Below, piece by piece: positions 11,049-19,458 of a DNA stretch of 38,516 bases. The position numbers were made by a program, and so were the translations under genes. Source of the stretch: a virus; the IMG/VR virus record IMGVR_UViG_3300042321_002876, positions 1 through 38,516 of that record. One strand, written 5' to 3'. The notes under the pieces were generated by a model. The model was not told where the DNA came from and ran no database searches. It was given only the letters and a program-made list of their open reading frames with translations. How positions within the stretch are numbered: the first letter of the stretch is position 1; every line of letters starts with the position of its first letter.

Positions 11049-11285
11049 ATGGAAGACATGAATAAATTTTATGAAAGCAATCTCATTCCATTTTTTCGGG
11101 CAAAGCATTCGGAAATGTCTCTGAGAATTATAGAGCTCGAAGCCTTTACTTTGTTTCAAGATGAAAAAATAAAAAAACTTGAAGAAAAAATAAAACAAAT
11201 GGAAAATGGACAATTTTTAAGTAATCAAGATACATCTGCAAGCGCAGTTAATTCTAATAAAAAGAATAGAAAACAAAAGCATTGA
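11049..11285 (+). CDS. Small coiled-coil protein B between the fibre genes
   Basis: 78 residues, paralogous to the protein just upstream. It starts MEDMNKFYESNLIPFF, then EMSLRIIELEAFTLFQDEKI and KKLEEKIKQMENG. The helical part is followed by a short Ser/Asn/Lys-rich tail (NSNKKNRKQKH). The start at 11049 uses an AAGG site (11036-11039); a second in-frame ATG at 11058 is possible. The pair looks like a tandem duplication that has diverged. Its function is probably tied to the adjacent fibres. Confidence 0.7.
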   Translation: MEDMNKFYESNLIPFFRAKHSEMSLRIIELEAFTLFQDEKIKKLEEKIKQMENGQFLSNQDTSASAVNSNKKNRKQKH

Positions 11286-11294
11286 GTCTAGTGA

Positions 11295-14267
11295 ATGGCA
11301 ACAAATCCAACTATTAAACCAAGACGAGGGACATCTGCACCTGGTGCTGGAGCTATTACTCAAAACGAATTAGCAGTTGACACAACCAATAAGCGTATAT
11401 ACATAGGCGCAGCTGATGGCTCTGGTACATTAATTGGGTCTGCTCCTGGCGGTTCAAGCACGCAGGTTCAATTCAACGATGGAGGAAACCTAGGTGGTAG
11501 CTCTGGTCTTATATTTAGTAAAACTTCTTTTGATTTAACTATTGGCGGAGATCTCGCAGTAAGTGGTGGAGATATTACTACTACCGTTACTACATTTAAT
11601 TTACTCAACACAACTGTTACTAACGCCAACGTGCTTGGTGCTGCTGATACTATTGTGATTGGTTCTGCTAATAATTCTACTACAATTAGAAATGCAATAA
11701 CTGCAATCAACGGAGCATTAACTGTTACAGGTAATGGAACATTTGTAGCAAATATTCTTGCTAATGGTGGTACAATCACTTCTACTGCCACTACATTTAA
11801 CTTATTAAATACAACGGTTACTGGTCTCAATATAGGCGGTGCTGCAAATACAGTTATATTAGGTGGCGCAGGCGGCACTGCTACAATTCGTAATGCTGGT
11901 ACAAGTCTCAACGGCACCCTCACCGTTACTGGTGTCTCTGTGCATCAGGGTGCTGGTTCATTTAATAGTACTCTTACTGTTACTGGTGCCACAACACTAA
12001 ATAACAATCTAACCGTTACAGGCGCATCTACGTTGCAAGGCAACGTCAATATGAACGGCACTCTCACTGTGACTGGTGCTACAACGTTGCAGGGTGCAAT
12101 GTCTGTTTCCACTACTATTTCCAGTGGTTCTACTACGTTTAACTTGCTAAATACCACAGTTACGAATGCAAACGTATTTGGTGCTGCTAACACAGTTGTT
12201 ATAGGTGGTACTGGTGGAACTGCAACTGTGAGAAATGCTGGAACAAACATAAACGGTACTCTCACTGTTACTGGCGCAACAACTTTACAAGGTGCCTCTA
12301 CGTTGCAAGGCAACGTCAATATGAACGGCACTCTTACTGTTACTGGTGTATCTAATTTTGTTGGAGTTTTGACTGCTAACACCATTACCACAACCAGTTT
12401 CCTTGCTGCCACAGTTGGAGGAGATGAAGGCGGAGAAATATTATTAGGAAAAGCGGTAACGAACACCACTTTAAGTGGAACTGGCGTTACTATTGATGTT
12501 TACCAGAATAGACTAAGATTCTTTGAACAGGGTGGCGCTGCTAGGGGTTATTACCTTGATATTTCTAATGGAGGGGGAGGTGCCTCCACTCAAATAGGAG
12601 GCTCCGCAACTGCTGCTGGTTCAAATACTCAAGTTCAATATAATAATGGTGGCGCATTTGCTGGATCTGGAAACTTTACATTTGATGGTTCTGGAGTAAA
12701 TGTAAATGGCATTATTTCTTCAGGCTTAGGCATCTCTACAAGTGCTACTACATTTAATATAGCCACCAATACTGCATCTACTATTAACATAGGTACTACA
12801 TCTGGAAGTGCAATAAATATAGGCAATGCTGGCGGAACTACTACAATAAGGAATGCTGGTACAAACATAAACGGGACTCTGACCGTTACTGGTGTTTCAG
12901 TACATCAAGGTGCGGGTGCTTTTAATAGTACACTTTCTGTTACTGGTGCATCTACTCTTATTGGTGACGTTACTGCAGGCGGCGACATTGCAGTGAACGG
13001 TGGAGATATTACAAGTACTGCTACCACATTCAACTTACTTAATGCCACCGTTACCAATGCAAACGTACTTGGAGCTGCTAACACGGTAGTTCTAGGTGGC
13101 ACAGGTGGTACGACGACAATTAGAAACGCTGGAACAAATATAAATGGTACTCTTACTGTTACTGGTGTCTCAGTGCATCAAGGTGCTGGTGCTTTTAATA
13201 GTACACTTTCTGTTACTGGCGTCACAACATTGCAAGGTGCTTCTACACTACAGGGTGCAGTAAATATGAACAGCACTCTCACCGTTACTGGTGTTTCAGT
13301 GCATCAAGGTGCTGGTGCTTTTAACAGTACTCTTTCAGTTACTGGCACATCTACTCTTATTGGTGACGTTACTGCAAGCGGAGATATTGCAGTAAACGGT
13401 GGAGACATTACTTCCACTGCAACTACGTTTAATTTACTGAACGCTACCGTTACTGGTCTCAATATAGGTGGTGCTGCTAATAGAGTTGTATTAGGTAATA
13501 CAGGTGGTACCGCTACAATTAGAAATGCTGGTACAAACATAAATGGTACTTTAACCGTAACTGGAGCTACTACTCTGCAAAGTACTTTAGATATTGGTGG
13601 CAATGCAATATCGTCTGGATCAACTACCTTTTATCTTTTAGATACTACTGTTACCAACTTGAGCATTGGAGGTTCTGCCACTTACGTTTCTATTGGTGCT
13701 GCTTTTTTGCCCGGGCAAACAATTATTCAAAACGAAACATTTAGTGTTAAGAGTAGTAATATTAGTCTTTTTAATGATTCTGTTACAGGTGTCTATGCCA
13801 GCAGCAAAGCAGGAACTTTTTGGACATTTACGGTGGGAGAGGGAAACGTATTCCTTATAGAGCCAAGCGCTTTTGCATATGACAAGCCAGATTTGGCATT
13901 TGGAGGTATGACAAGTACATTCATTGGTGACTATAGTGGCAATGGAAATGGCACTTTGATAGGAGTTTTAGATGGTACCCAAACTATTAATTTCACTGGC
14001 AACTTAGCAGGCACAAGCGGTTCTCTTGGTATTTATAGTCATCTTATTCTTGGTACAAATTCATATGAGCTTAGGTTCTACGATGCTGATGGCTCTCATT
14101 TCGTTGGATTTAAAGCTCCATCTACTGTGACCGCTGATAATACATGGGTACTTCCTGCGCAAGACGGTTCTGCTGGTCAATTGTTAACTACAGATGGAGC
14201 CGATAACTTAACTTGGACATCTCCACCAGCATTAGATTTGTTCTTATTCTCACAAGGTATTATTTAA
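11295..14267 (+). CDS. Long repeat tail fibre protein 2
   Basis: 990 residues, paralogue of the fibre at 6828. The N terminus (MATNPTIKPRRGTSAPGAGA then ITQNELAVDTTNKRIYIG) is a common phage fibre start. The body reuses the same units (TTVTNANVLGAA, TIRNAGTNINGTLTVTG, VSVHQGAG). The C-terminal third differs from fibre 1. It is a globular-looking region that includes LRFYDADGSHFVGFKAP and TWVLPAQDGSAGQLL, a pattern seen at fibre tips. The Shine-Dalgarno is weak, so coupling to the preceding small gene (stop nine bases upstream) is likely. The two fibres probably share their mounting but have different tips, giving two receptor specificities or a proximal and distal half; the sequence does not decide which. 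Confidence 0.86.
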   Translation: MATNPTIKPRRGTSAPGAGAITQNELAVDTTNKRIYIGAADGSGTLIGSAPGGSSTQVQFNDGGNLGGSSGLIFSKTSFDLTIGGDLAVSGGDITTTVTTFNLLNTTVTNANVLGAADTIVIGSANNSTTIRNAITAINGALTVTGNGTFVANILANGGTITSTATTFNLLNTTVTGLNIGGAANTVILGGAGGTATIRNAGTSLNGTLTVTGVSVHQGAGSFNSTLTVTGATTLNNNLTVTGASTLQGNVNMNGTLTVTGATTLQGAMSVSTTISSGSTTFNLLNTTVTNANVFGAANTVVIGGTGGTATVRNAGTNINGTLTVTGATTLQGASTLQGNVNMNGTLTVTGVSNFVGVLTANTITTTSFLAATVGGDEGGEILLGKAVTNTTLSGTGVTIDVYQNRLRFFEQGGAARGYYLDISNGGGGASTQIGGSATAAGSNTQVQYNNGGAFAGSGNFTFDGSGVNVNGIISSGLGISTSATTFNIATNTASTINIGTTSGSAINIGNAGGTTTIRNAGTNINGTLTVTGVSVHQGAGAFNSTLSVTGASTLIGDVTAGGDIAVNGGDITSTATTFNLLNATVTNANVLGAANTVVLGGTGGTTTIRNAGTNINGTLTVTGVSVHQGAGAFNSTLSVTGVTTLQGASTLQGAVNMNSTLTVTGVSVHQGAGAFNSTLSVTGTSTLIGDVTASGDIAVNGGDITSTATTFNLLNATVTGLNIGGAANRVVLGNTGGTATIRNAGTNINGTLTVTGATTLQSTLDIGGNAISSGSTTFYLLDTTVTNLSIGGSATYVSIGAAFLPGQTIIQNETFSVKSSNISLFNDSVTGVYASSKAGTFWTFTVGEGNVFLIEPSAFAYDKPDLAFGGMTSTFIGDYSGNGNGTLIGVLDGTQTINFTGNLAGTSGSLGIYSHLILGTNSYELRFYDADGSHFVGFKAPSTVTADNTWVLPAQDGSAGQLLTTDGADNLTWTSPPALDLFLFSQGII
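11946..12046 (+). repeat. 101-bp block identical to fibre gene 1
   Basis: Positions 11946-12046 are identical to 9765-9865 in the first fibre gene, 2181 bases upstream. A further block of about 70 identical bases follows shortly after (ending near 9955 in fibre 1). Identity at synonymous sites in two otherwise diverged genes indicates recent gene conversion or duplication, and offers a substrate for deletion of the intervening small genes. Confidence 0.9.
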
Positions 14268-14282
14268 TAGGAGGAAAATATC

Positions 14283-14666
14283 ATGGCCACTACAGCGCAA
14301 TATACGGCACAACCTTTAGTTGAATGTACAACTACTGTCAGTGCTGGTTCTACAACCATTTCCACTGCACTTTCTACATCTGCAGCTAATGGTGTTGGTA
14401 AAAGAATTTTAAGAGTGTATTCTACTATAACAGGTACTAATACAGCAGGAAAATTAAGTCTTTACATTACTGCAAGTTCAAATGACTTTTTGATTGCAGA
14501 AAGAGCAGTTGCAGCGAATACGGTTAGTGCTACAGCTGCTGCACTTCGTGTTGAATTTCCAGAAGCAGTTGGCTTAGTTTTGCCTGGAGGCAGTACAACA
14601 TCATTAAAACTTGTGAATGGAGTAAACGTCACAACGAACAACGTTGTTGAAAGCGGATTGTTATGA
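14283..14666 (+). CDS. Small beta-rich structural protein upstream of adhesins
   Basis: 127 residues with a good Shine-Dalgarno (AGGAGG, 14270-14275). Composition is Thr/Ser/Ala/Val-rich with alternating hydrophobic residues (KRILRVYSTITGTN, GKLSLYITASSNDFLIAERA), suggesting a beta-sandwich. Its stop overlaps the start of the first polyglycine adhesin (ATGA), so the two are probably made together. It may be an adaptor or a small fibre subunit. It resembles in composition the protein at 3347. Confidence 0.7.
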   Translation: MATTAQYTAQPLVECTTTVSAGSTTISTALSTSAANGVGKRILRVYSTITGTNTAGKLSLYITASSNDFLIAERAVAANTVSATAAALRVEFPEAVGLVLPGGSTTSLKLVNGVNVTTNNVVESGLL

Positions 14667-15565
14667 ATCATGGTTTTTATGGATTTCCTAATAAATTAAA
14701 TTTATCAGAAAACGCCATTGAGCAGTTCGATTCTAGCGGTGCTTATTCTATATTGCCTGGAGCAAAAAAGCTTTATATATTTGCAGTAGGCGGCGGTGGT
14801 GGTGGTGGTGGTGGTGCTCGGCAAAGCGGTAACGCATACGGCGGCGGTGGTGGTGGTGGTGGAGTGATGATATTAAAAGAGTTTTATGTTTCTGATCTTG
14901 GAGGTCCGGGTCAAACATTGTTTATCACTATTGGAGCTGGCGGAACAAGTGGTGCTGCTGCTGCCAGTGATAGTTCAAACGGCAGTAATGGTGGCGCAGG
15001 TGGAGCTACTCAAATCAATATTGCAGGGAAGCCAGGTGCGCTTATATATTGCCCGGGTGGAAATTTTGGATCTGGAGGCACAACCAGCGGTGGTACTGCA
15101 GGGCAAGGCCAGTCATGTTTCATAGAATCTTATAGTGTTACTGGTGGCCTTGGATCAGGATCTGGAGGCGGTATTACTGTGGCAGCAATTTATTCTCATG
15201 GGGGCGCTGGTGGGGGATGGAAAATATCTGGTAATGGCAGCAATGGCGGCGCAATAACATTGCAAGGTACGTCTGTTTCTGGGATTATGTCTTCTTTACA
15301 GGCAAGAGCAAATAACGTATATAATGGAGGTACTGCTGAGTCATCAACAAAGCCATTTGATTCTTATCAACATATTCTTGGAATTATGTCCCCAGGATTT
15401 GGTGGTCCGGGTGGTGGAGGTGGTGGTGTAACTGCATCTAATGCTGGCGGTAATGGTTTTAGAGGGTCAGGGGGTGGGGGTGGTGGAGCATCAACAAACG
15501 GAATTGCTGCCAGTGCAGGTGGAGTTGGTGGAAACGGATACGTAGCAATATTGGCGATATATTGA
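14663..15565 (+). CDS. Polyglycine-rich receptor-binding adhesin 1
   Basis: 300 residues. The N terminus MNHGFYGFPNKL and the next segment, FDSSGAYSILPGAKKLYIFA, are shared with the two following paralogues and resemble the 'glycine-rich domain' found on phage fibre proteins. Runs of 5 to 9 glycines (VGGGGGGGGGA, AYGGGGGGGGVM) alternate with variable segments. The C terminus ends with GFRGSGGGGGGA and GGVGGNGYVAILAIY. In T4-like phages such as S16, the distal adhesin gp38 uses polyglycine helices packed in a sandwich to display variable loops; this protein has the composition for a similar fold. Assignment to receptor binding is from this analogy and from its position after the fibres. Confidence 0.78.
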   Translation: MNHGFYGFPNKLNLSENAIEQFDSSGAYSILPGAKKLYIFAVGGGGGGGGGARQSGNAYGGGGGGGGVMILKEFYVSDLGGPGQTLFITIGAGGTSGAAAASDSSNGSNGGAGGATQINIAGKPGALIYCPGGNFGSGGTTSGGTAGQGQSCFIESYSVTGGLGSGSGGGITVAAIYSHGGAGGGWKISGNGSNGGAITLQGTSVSGIMSSLQARANNVYNGGTAESSTKPFDSYQHILGIMSPGFGGPGGGGGGVTASNAGGNGFRGSGGGGGGASTNGIAASAGGVGGNGYVAILAIY

Positions 15566-15580
15566 AAAGGAGTTTATTTT

Positions 15581-15769
15581 ATGAGATGGGCAATTATAAA
15601 TTTAGAAACTAATACTGTTGAAAATGTTATAATTTGGGACGGAAACGGTCAAATTTTCCCTTTTGATGCAAATCAGCTTATTCACTTACAAGATGATGAA
15701 CGATGTGAAATTGGCGCTATTTTTGATCCAAATTCTTCTCCACGATTTATAGAACAACAGCAAGTATGA
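15581..15769 (+). CDS. Tail-fibre-assembly-like small protein
   Basis: 62 residues with a good binding site (AAAAGGAG, 15564-15571). MRWAIINLETNTVENVIIWD matches the short beta module ('WAII..g.V.NVI.WDG') found in phage tail fibre assembly and fibre-associated proteins. It sits between two adhesin genes and its stop overlaps the start of the second (ATGA). Likely an adhesin chaperone or a short connector; no enzyme motif. Confidence 0.65.
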   Translation: MRWAIINLETNTVENVIIWDGNGQIFPFDANQLIHLQDDERCEIGAIFDPNSSPRFIEQQQV

Positions 15770-16707
15770 ACCAAGGTTTTTTTTCTAATTTTTCTTCAAA
15801 TACTCGTCTTGATCCAGACTCAGAAGACGTTGTTTTATTCGATTCCAGTGGTGCTTACAAGATACTTCCTGGTGTTCGCATGCTATTTATATTAGCTTGT
15901 GGCGGCGGAGGTGGCGGCGGCGGTGGTGGAAGATACGCGTCTGGTACTAATTCCTTTGGTGGTGGTGGTGGTACAGCAGGGGCAAATGTTTATACGTATT
16001 TTTTAGCAGAAGATTTAGGTGGATCAAATAGTATTTTGTACATAACTATTGGCGCTGGTGGTACGAGTGGAGCTACTGCAGCTAGTGATGGCTCTGCTGG
16101 AGGAAGCGGTGGATCTGGCGGCAGCACTTCTATCAGCTTGAATGGTTGGCCTGGCACTTTATTAACTGCTTTAGGCGGCGGTGGTGGGGCTGGAGGAAGT
16201 AACACTTCTGGCACTGGTGGTACTGCAACTTCTCATTCTTTTTATGGTTGGTTGATTACAGCTACTTCTGGTGGTGCTGGTGGTGGGTCAAGTGGCAATG
16301 GTGGTAGTATAACTGCAAATATCATTAGTGCGGGGCATCAGGGAGCTGGTGGTGGCGGAAAAAGTTCTGGCGGTACTATTTATTCTGGTGGAGATATTTT
16401 AAATACCGGCGCTACCACTGGTGGCATGGCTGCGCATCCAGATATTGCAAGAGGCTCTGCGATATTAGCTGGCGGAGGATCTGGTTCTGGCGGTGCTTCT
16501 AACACCAGATTTCATTTGACTGGTATTTTTACTGGAGGATTGGGCGGTGCAGGCGGTGGGGGCTCAACATTGGTGGCTGGTGGAGCTGGCGGTTCTGGAT
16601 TTCGTGGCGGCGGCGGCGGCGGCGGTGGTGGTTGTCAAAATGGAAGTGCTTCAGGTATTGGTGGTCGTGGTGGTAGTGGTTATGTTGCAATACTTGCGAT
16701 AAGGTGA
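15766..16707 (+). CDS. Polyglycine-rich receptor-binding adhesin 2
   Basis: 313 residues, paralogous to the adhesins at 14663 and 16711. Shared features: the start MNQGFFSNF, the segment LFDSSGAYKILPGVRMLFIL followed by a glycine run of nine, TIGAGGTSGATAASDGSAGG, and the end GGSGFRGGGGGGGGG ... GGSGYVAILAI. The centre differs, which is what would be expected of receptor-contact loops. The ATGA overlap with the upstream small gene suggests coupled expression. The GGC/GGT repeats make the DNA locally GC-rich compared with the surrounding AT-rich sequence. Confidence 0.78.
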   Translation: MNQGFFSNFSSNTRLDPDSEDVVLFDSSGAYKILPGVRMLFILACGGGGGGGGGGRYASGTNSFGGGGGTAGANVYTYFLAEDLGGSNSILYITIGAGGTSGATAASDGSAGGSGGSGGSTSISLNGWPGTLLTALGGGGGAGGSNTSGTGGTATSHSFYGWLITATSGGAGGGSSGNGGSITANIISAGHQGAGGGGKSSGGTIYSGGDILNTGATTGGMAAHPDIARGSAILAGGGSGSGGASNTRFHLTGIFTGGLGGAGGGGSTLVAGGAGGSGFRGGGGGGGGGCQNGSASGIGGRGGSGYVAILAIR

Positions 16708-16710
16708 CTT

Positions 16711-17694
16711 ATGAACAATGGATTTTATGGATTTCCAGGTATAGTCGGAACCAAATTTATAGAAGCAGTTCAATTTGACACTACTGGTGTTTATACAATT
16801 CCGAGAAACTCAAGAACTTTATTGGTGTATGCTACTGCTGCGGGCGGCGGCGGTGGTGGTGGTTTTAGAGGGGCATCATTAGGCAATGCTGCAGGCGGTG
16901 CGGGTGGTGGCGGTGGTGGGTGGACATTATATAGATTATTACTAGATGAATTCCAAAATTTTTCTGGCAATAATGCTTCTAGTGCATATAGTTTTTCTGC
17001 ATTACTAATCACTATTGGTGCAGGAGGTACTTCTGGGCCCGCTTCTGCTAGTGATGGTGGTGCTGCTACCGCCGGTGGTACGGGAGGAAGTACTACAATT
17101 TCTTTTCTTGGTTCTAGGGGTAATTTAATTCTATTGCAAGGAGGCGCAGGTGGTGCGGCGGGAACAGCCGCATCCGCTTCAGGTGGTGCAGCTAGAGTAT
17201 CAGCAACTTGGGGGTATAACACCGTATCAGCGATGGGTGGAGTGGGTGGCTCTGGTTCTACTTCAAAGCCATCTAACGTTTCAGTTGGTCATCCGCAACA
17301 AACGCAAGTTTTGTGGAACGGCGGTGGTGGTGGTGGTGGATATCTAAACTCTTCTGGCCTTGCTGCTGCTGGTGCAGATATTACTTTGTATAGCGCCACA
17401 TCATTTACCACTTTTGGAACTCCTGGATTGGCGCGTAGTGCAACAATAGCCTCTGGAGGGACAGCTGCTGGGGTCGCTCCCACTCCTACTCCTACATTTA
17501 ACATATGCGGTAAATTGTCGCCTGGATTCGGTGGTGCTGGCGGTGGAGGCTCTGCTCTTGGCGGTGCCACTGCGGGAGCAAATGGATTTCGTGGTGGCGG
17601 TGGTGGCGGTGGTGGCGGATCAAAGTCTGCAGTTACTGCTGGCGCTGGTGGCGTTGGTGGTAATGGCTATGTTTGCATCGTTGCTTTTGAATAA
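16711..17694 (+). CDS. Polyglycine-rich receptor-binding adhesin 3
   Basis: 327 residues, the most diverged of the three. It keeps MNNGFYGFPG, VQFDTTGVYTIPRNSRTLLV followed by a glycine run, TIGAGGTSGPASASDGG, and the closing GANGFRGGGGGGGGG ... AGGVGGNGYVCIVAF. The central region has unique Ala/Ser/Thr-rich segments. It starts three bases after the previous stop, and its own stop TAATG overlaps the methyltransferase start. Three tandem adhesins with the same ends and different centres suggest alternative or combined receptor specificities. Confidence 0.78.
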   Translation: MNNGFYGFPGIVGTKFIEAVQFDTTGVYTIPRNSRTLLVYATAAGGGGGGGFRGASLGNAAGGAGGGGGGWTLYRLLLDEFQNFSGNNASSAYSFSALLITIGAGGTSGPASASDGGAATAGGTGGSTTISFLGSRGNLILLQGGAGGAAGTAASASGGAARVSATWGYNTVSAMGGVGGSGSTSKPSNVSVGHPQQTQVLWNGGGGGGGYLNSSGLAAAGADITLYSATSFTTFGTPGLARSATIASGGTAAGVAPTPTPTFNICGKLSPGFGGAGGGGSALGGATAGANGFRGGGGGGGGGSKSAVTAGAGGVGGNGYVCIVAFE

Positions 17695-18260
17695 TGATAA
17701 AAAAATATATTAAAGATTTTTATCCACATCCAGAATCAAATGGATATGGCATTGAAAGCGCATATAGAAGGTTCGAAATTCTAAGGCCTCTGCACTTTGA
17801 TTCTGTTTTAGACGTTGGTTCTGGCCCCTGTTTGTTGCACAAATGGCTTTTAACAAATAACATACTAGCTTCTTATGAGGCCGTTGACATTCGAGAAGAA
17901 TCTCTAAATCTTTGTAATTGCAAAACGTATATAGATATACCAACAAATAAAAAATATGATTTAGTTTGCATGTTTGGAACTGTTACTTTTAATATTAATC
18001 ATGATGTAGAGAAAAATAAACTATTATTGCATGAATTAGTTGCTGATAGCACAAAAGTATGCTCTAAGTATATTGTAATGACTGTATTTAAGGATGAATT
18101 TGTTAATAAAAGTCCATCTATTGTAAAAAAAATGTGTGTTGGTTTTTCTAAAAATGAAATTAAAAATATGTTTAATAATTATACTGACGACATTGACATT
18201 CAAGAAAGAAATGATTTAGACAAAGATGAATATTTTGTAGTAGTAAAATTGCCGATATAG
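17694..18260 (+). CDS. Class I SAM-dependent methyltransferase-like protein
   Basis: 188 residues. Motif I is visible as VLDVGSGPCLL (Asp40 to Gly44 region), the loop that binds S-adenosylmethionine. An acidic strand follows with the adenosyl-ribose contact at YEAVDIREESL. Later the segment KYDLVCMFGTVTFNINHDVE matches the strand 4 region. There is no target-recognition domain, so the substrate (sugar, protein, small molecule or DNA) cannot be told. It is AT-rich relative to the adhesins and directly coupled to them (TAATG). With the following glycosyltransferase-like gene it may form a glycan-modifying pair; this is inference. Confidence 0.72.
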   Translation: MIKKYIKDFYPHPESNGYGIESAYRRFEILRPLHFDSVLDVGSGPCLLHKWLLTNNILASYEAVDIREESLNLCNCKTYIDIPTNKKYDLVCMFGTVTFNINHDVEKNKLLLHELVADSTKVCSKYIVMTVFKDEFVNKSPSIVKKMCVGFSKNEIKNMFNNYTDDIDIQERNDLDKDEYFVVVKLPI

Positions 18261-18267
18261 ATTTATT

Positions 18268-19041
18268 ATGGCAAAGAAAAAGAATACAACCACAAAAAGC
18301 ACTTCATCAGTAGAAAAAAATAGCGTTAAGCCTAAAAGAAAAGTGATGATTGCAACACCTGCATATGATGGCAGAATAGATGCATGGTATAATCACAGCA
18401 TGCTCTTGACAGAAAGAGAATGTGTCAAAAATAATATTTTGATAGATCCTATTTATGTATGTTATGATGCTCTTGTGGAGAAGGCTCGTAATGATTTGTT
18501 TGCATATGCATACGAAAACAATTATGATGATTTAGTTTATATTGATTCAGATATTTCTTGGGATCCACAACAGTTTTTAAGATTACTCAGTCATCCAGTT
18601 GACTTCGTCGCTGGCATATATCCCAAAAAGTCAGAAATTGAAGACTTTCCAGTTAATCTAATTGGAGATATTACTATTCAGAATGGCCTAATGGAAGTTG
18701 CTTCTGTGCCAACTGGATTTTTAAGGTTGAGTAAAAATGCAATTAATATTTTGTGGAAAGCGTGCCCTCCATATACAATAAGTCAAGATCCAAAAGTTTT
18801 TAAGCATGTATTTCAGACCGGAGTTCTTGGCGGCAGATACATTAGTGAAGATATACTGACTTGTTTAAAATGGAGGGAGCTTGGAAATAAGGTTTATCTA
18901 GATCCTTTTATTTCTGTTGCTCACAGTGGACATAGAACATGGAGAAACAACTTTATGGATTTCTTGAACAAGAACACGGTTAGACAAGTTCCTCAATCTG
19001 CTGCTGCTGCTCAAATATCTCAGGCTCAACAAAATGCTTAG
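18268..19041 (+). CDS. GT-A fold glycosyltransferase-like protein
   Basis: 257 residues. After a Lys/Ser/Thr-rich 25-residue N-terminal tail the protein reads VMIATPAYDGRIDAWYNHSM, a start typical of a phage glycosyltransferase-like family. ARNDLFAYA and VYIDSDISWDPQ follow; Asp93-Ser-Asp95 is the probable metal-binding DxD. A late acidic motif SEDILTCLKW and a His-rich segment VAHSGHRTW complete the GT-A pattern. The tail is Gln/Ala-rich. This family is often encoded close to terminase genes in large phages. The donor and acceptor are unknown; it may modify virion proteins, a host polymer or DNA. Confidence 0.75.
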   Translation: MAKKKNTTTKSTSSVEKNSVKPKRKVMIATPAYDGRIDAWYNHSMLLTERECVKNNILIDPIYVCYDALVEKARNDLFAYAYENNYDDLVYIDSDISWDPQQFLRLLSHPVDFVAGIYPKKSEIEDFPVNLIGDITIQNGLMEVASVPTGFLRLSKNAINILWKACPPYTISQDPKVFKHVFQTGVLGGRYISEDILTCLKWRELGNKVYLDPFISVAHSGHRTWRNNFMDFLNKNTVRQVPQSAAAAQISQAQQNA

Positions 19042-19101
19042 TGAGTAATTATTTTTAAAAATATAAGTAGGGAAACTTTTAGTTTTGTTTTAAAAAAATA
19101 T

Positions 19102-19458
19102 GTGGAATATATATATCATATAATTATTCCAAAACATCATGTCGCTAAAGTAAATGATTGCTTTAGCAAAATATGTAAGACTAAGTCAAAACCCTTTTCT
19201 CATAATTTAGCATCAAAAAGTGTTTACAAAGCAACTCATGTTGCTGCATCTGGTATATCTGAAGAAGAGCTTAGGGTTTTTGAAATAGTTTTACAGCTTG
19301 ATAGTCCAAATGTTTTTTGGTGGAAAGTTTCCGCTAAAAATGGAGTACTGGAAGACTGCAACGATGCTGATTGTTTCGTTTATTTGGGCGAAAAAACAGA
19401 GTACAAACAGTTGTTCAAAAAAGCAGGCTTCATTTATTTGAGTAAAGATGATGGGTAA
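19102..19458 (+). CDS. Hypothetical protein before terminase, 118 aa
   Basis: No ATG is available in this frame between the upstream stop (19042) and the conserved-looking body, so the likely start is GTG at 19102. No strong Shine-Dalgarno is near it; AGGGA at 19070-19074 is too far. The protein starts (M)EYIYHIIIPKHHVAKVNDCF and has mixed alpha/beta composition with Cys residues (ICKTKSK, LEDCNDADCF). The end overlaps the terminase start by 11 bases. Position immediately upstream of the large terminase is where small terminase genes often lie, but no helix-turn-helix is evident, so I do not call it one. Confidence 0.6.
   Translation: MEYIYHIIIPKHHVAKVNDCFSKICKTKSKPFSHNLASKSVYKATHVAASGISEEELRVFEIVLQLDSPNVFWWKVSAKNGVLEDCNDADCFVYLGEKTEYKQLFKKAGFIYLSKDDG

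Noticed and set aside
7298-13603. Several minus-strand frames of 65-174 codons under the long fibres
   Set aside because: They are low-complexity Pro/Val/Ala/Leu products of the fibre repeats on the other strand, without ribosome sites.
6828-17694. Diversity-generating retroelement acting on fibres or adhesins
   Set aside because: No reverse transcriptase or adenine-biased template repeat is visible. The repeats are explained by structural units.
19102-19458. Small terminase subunit
   Set aside because: Position fits, but there is no helix-turn-helix or coiled-coil oligomer pattern, so I left it hypothetical.
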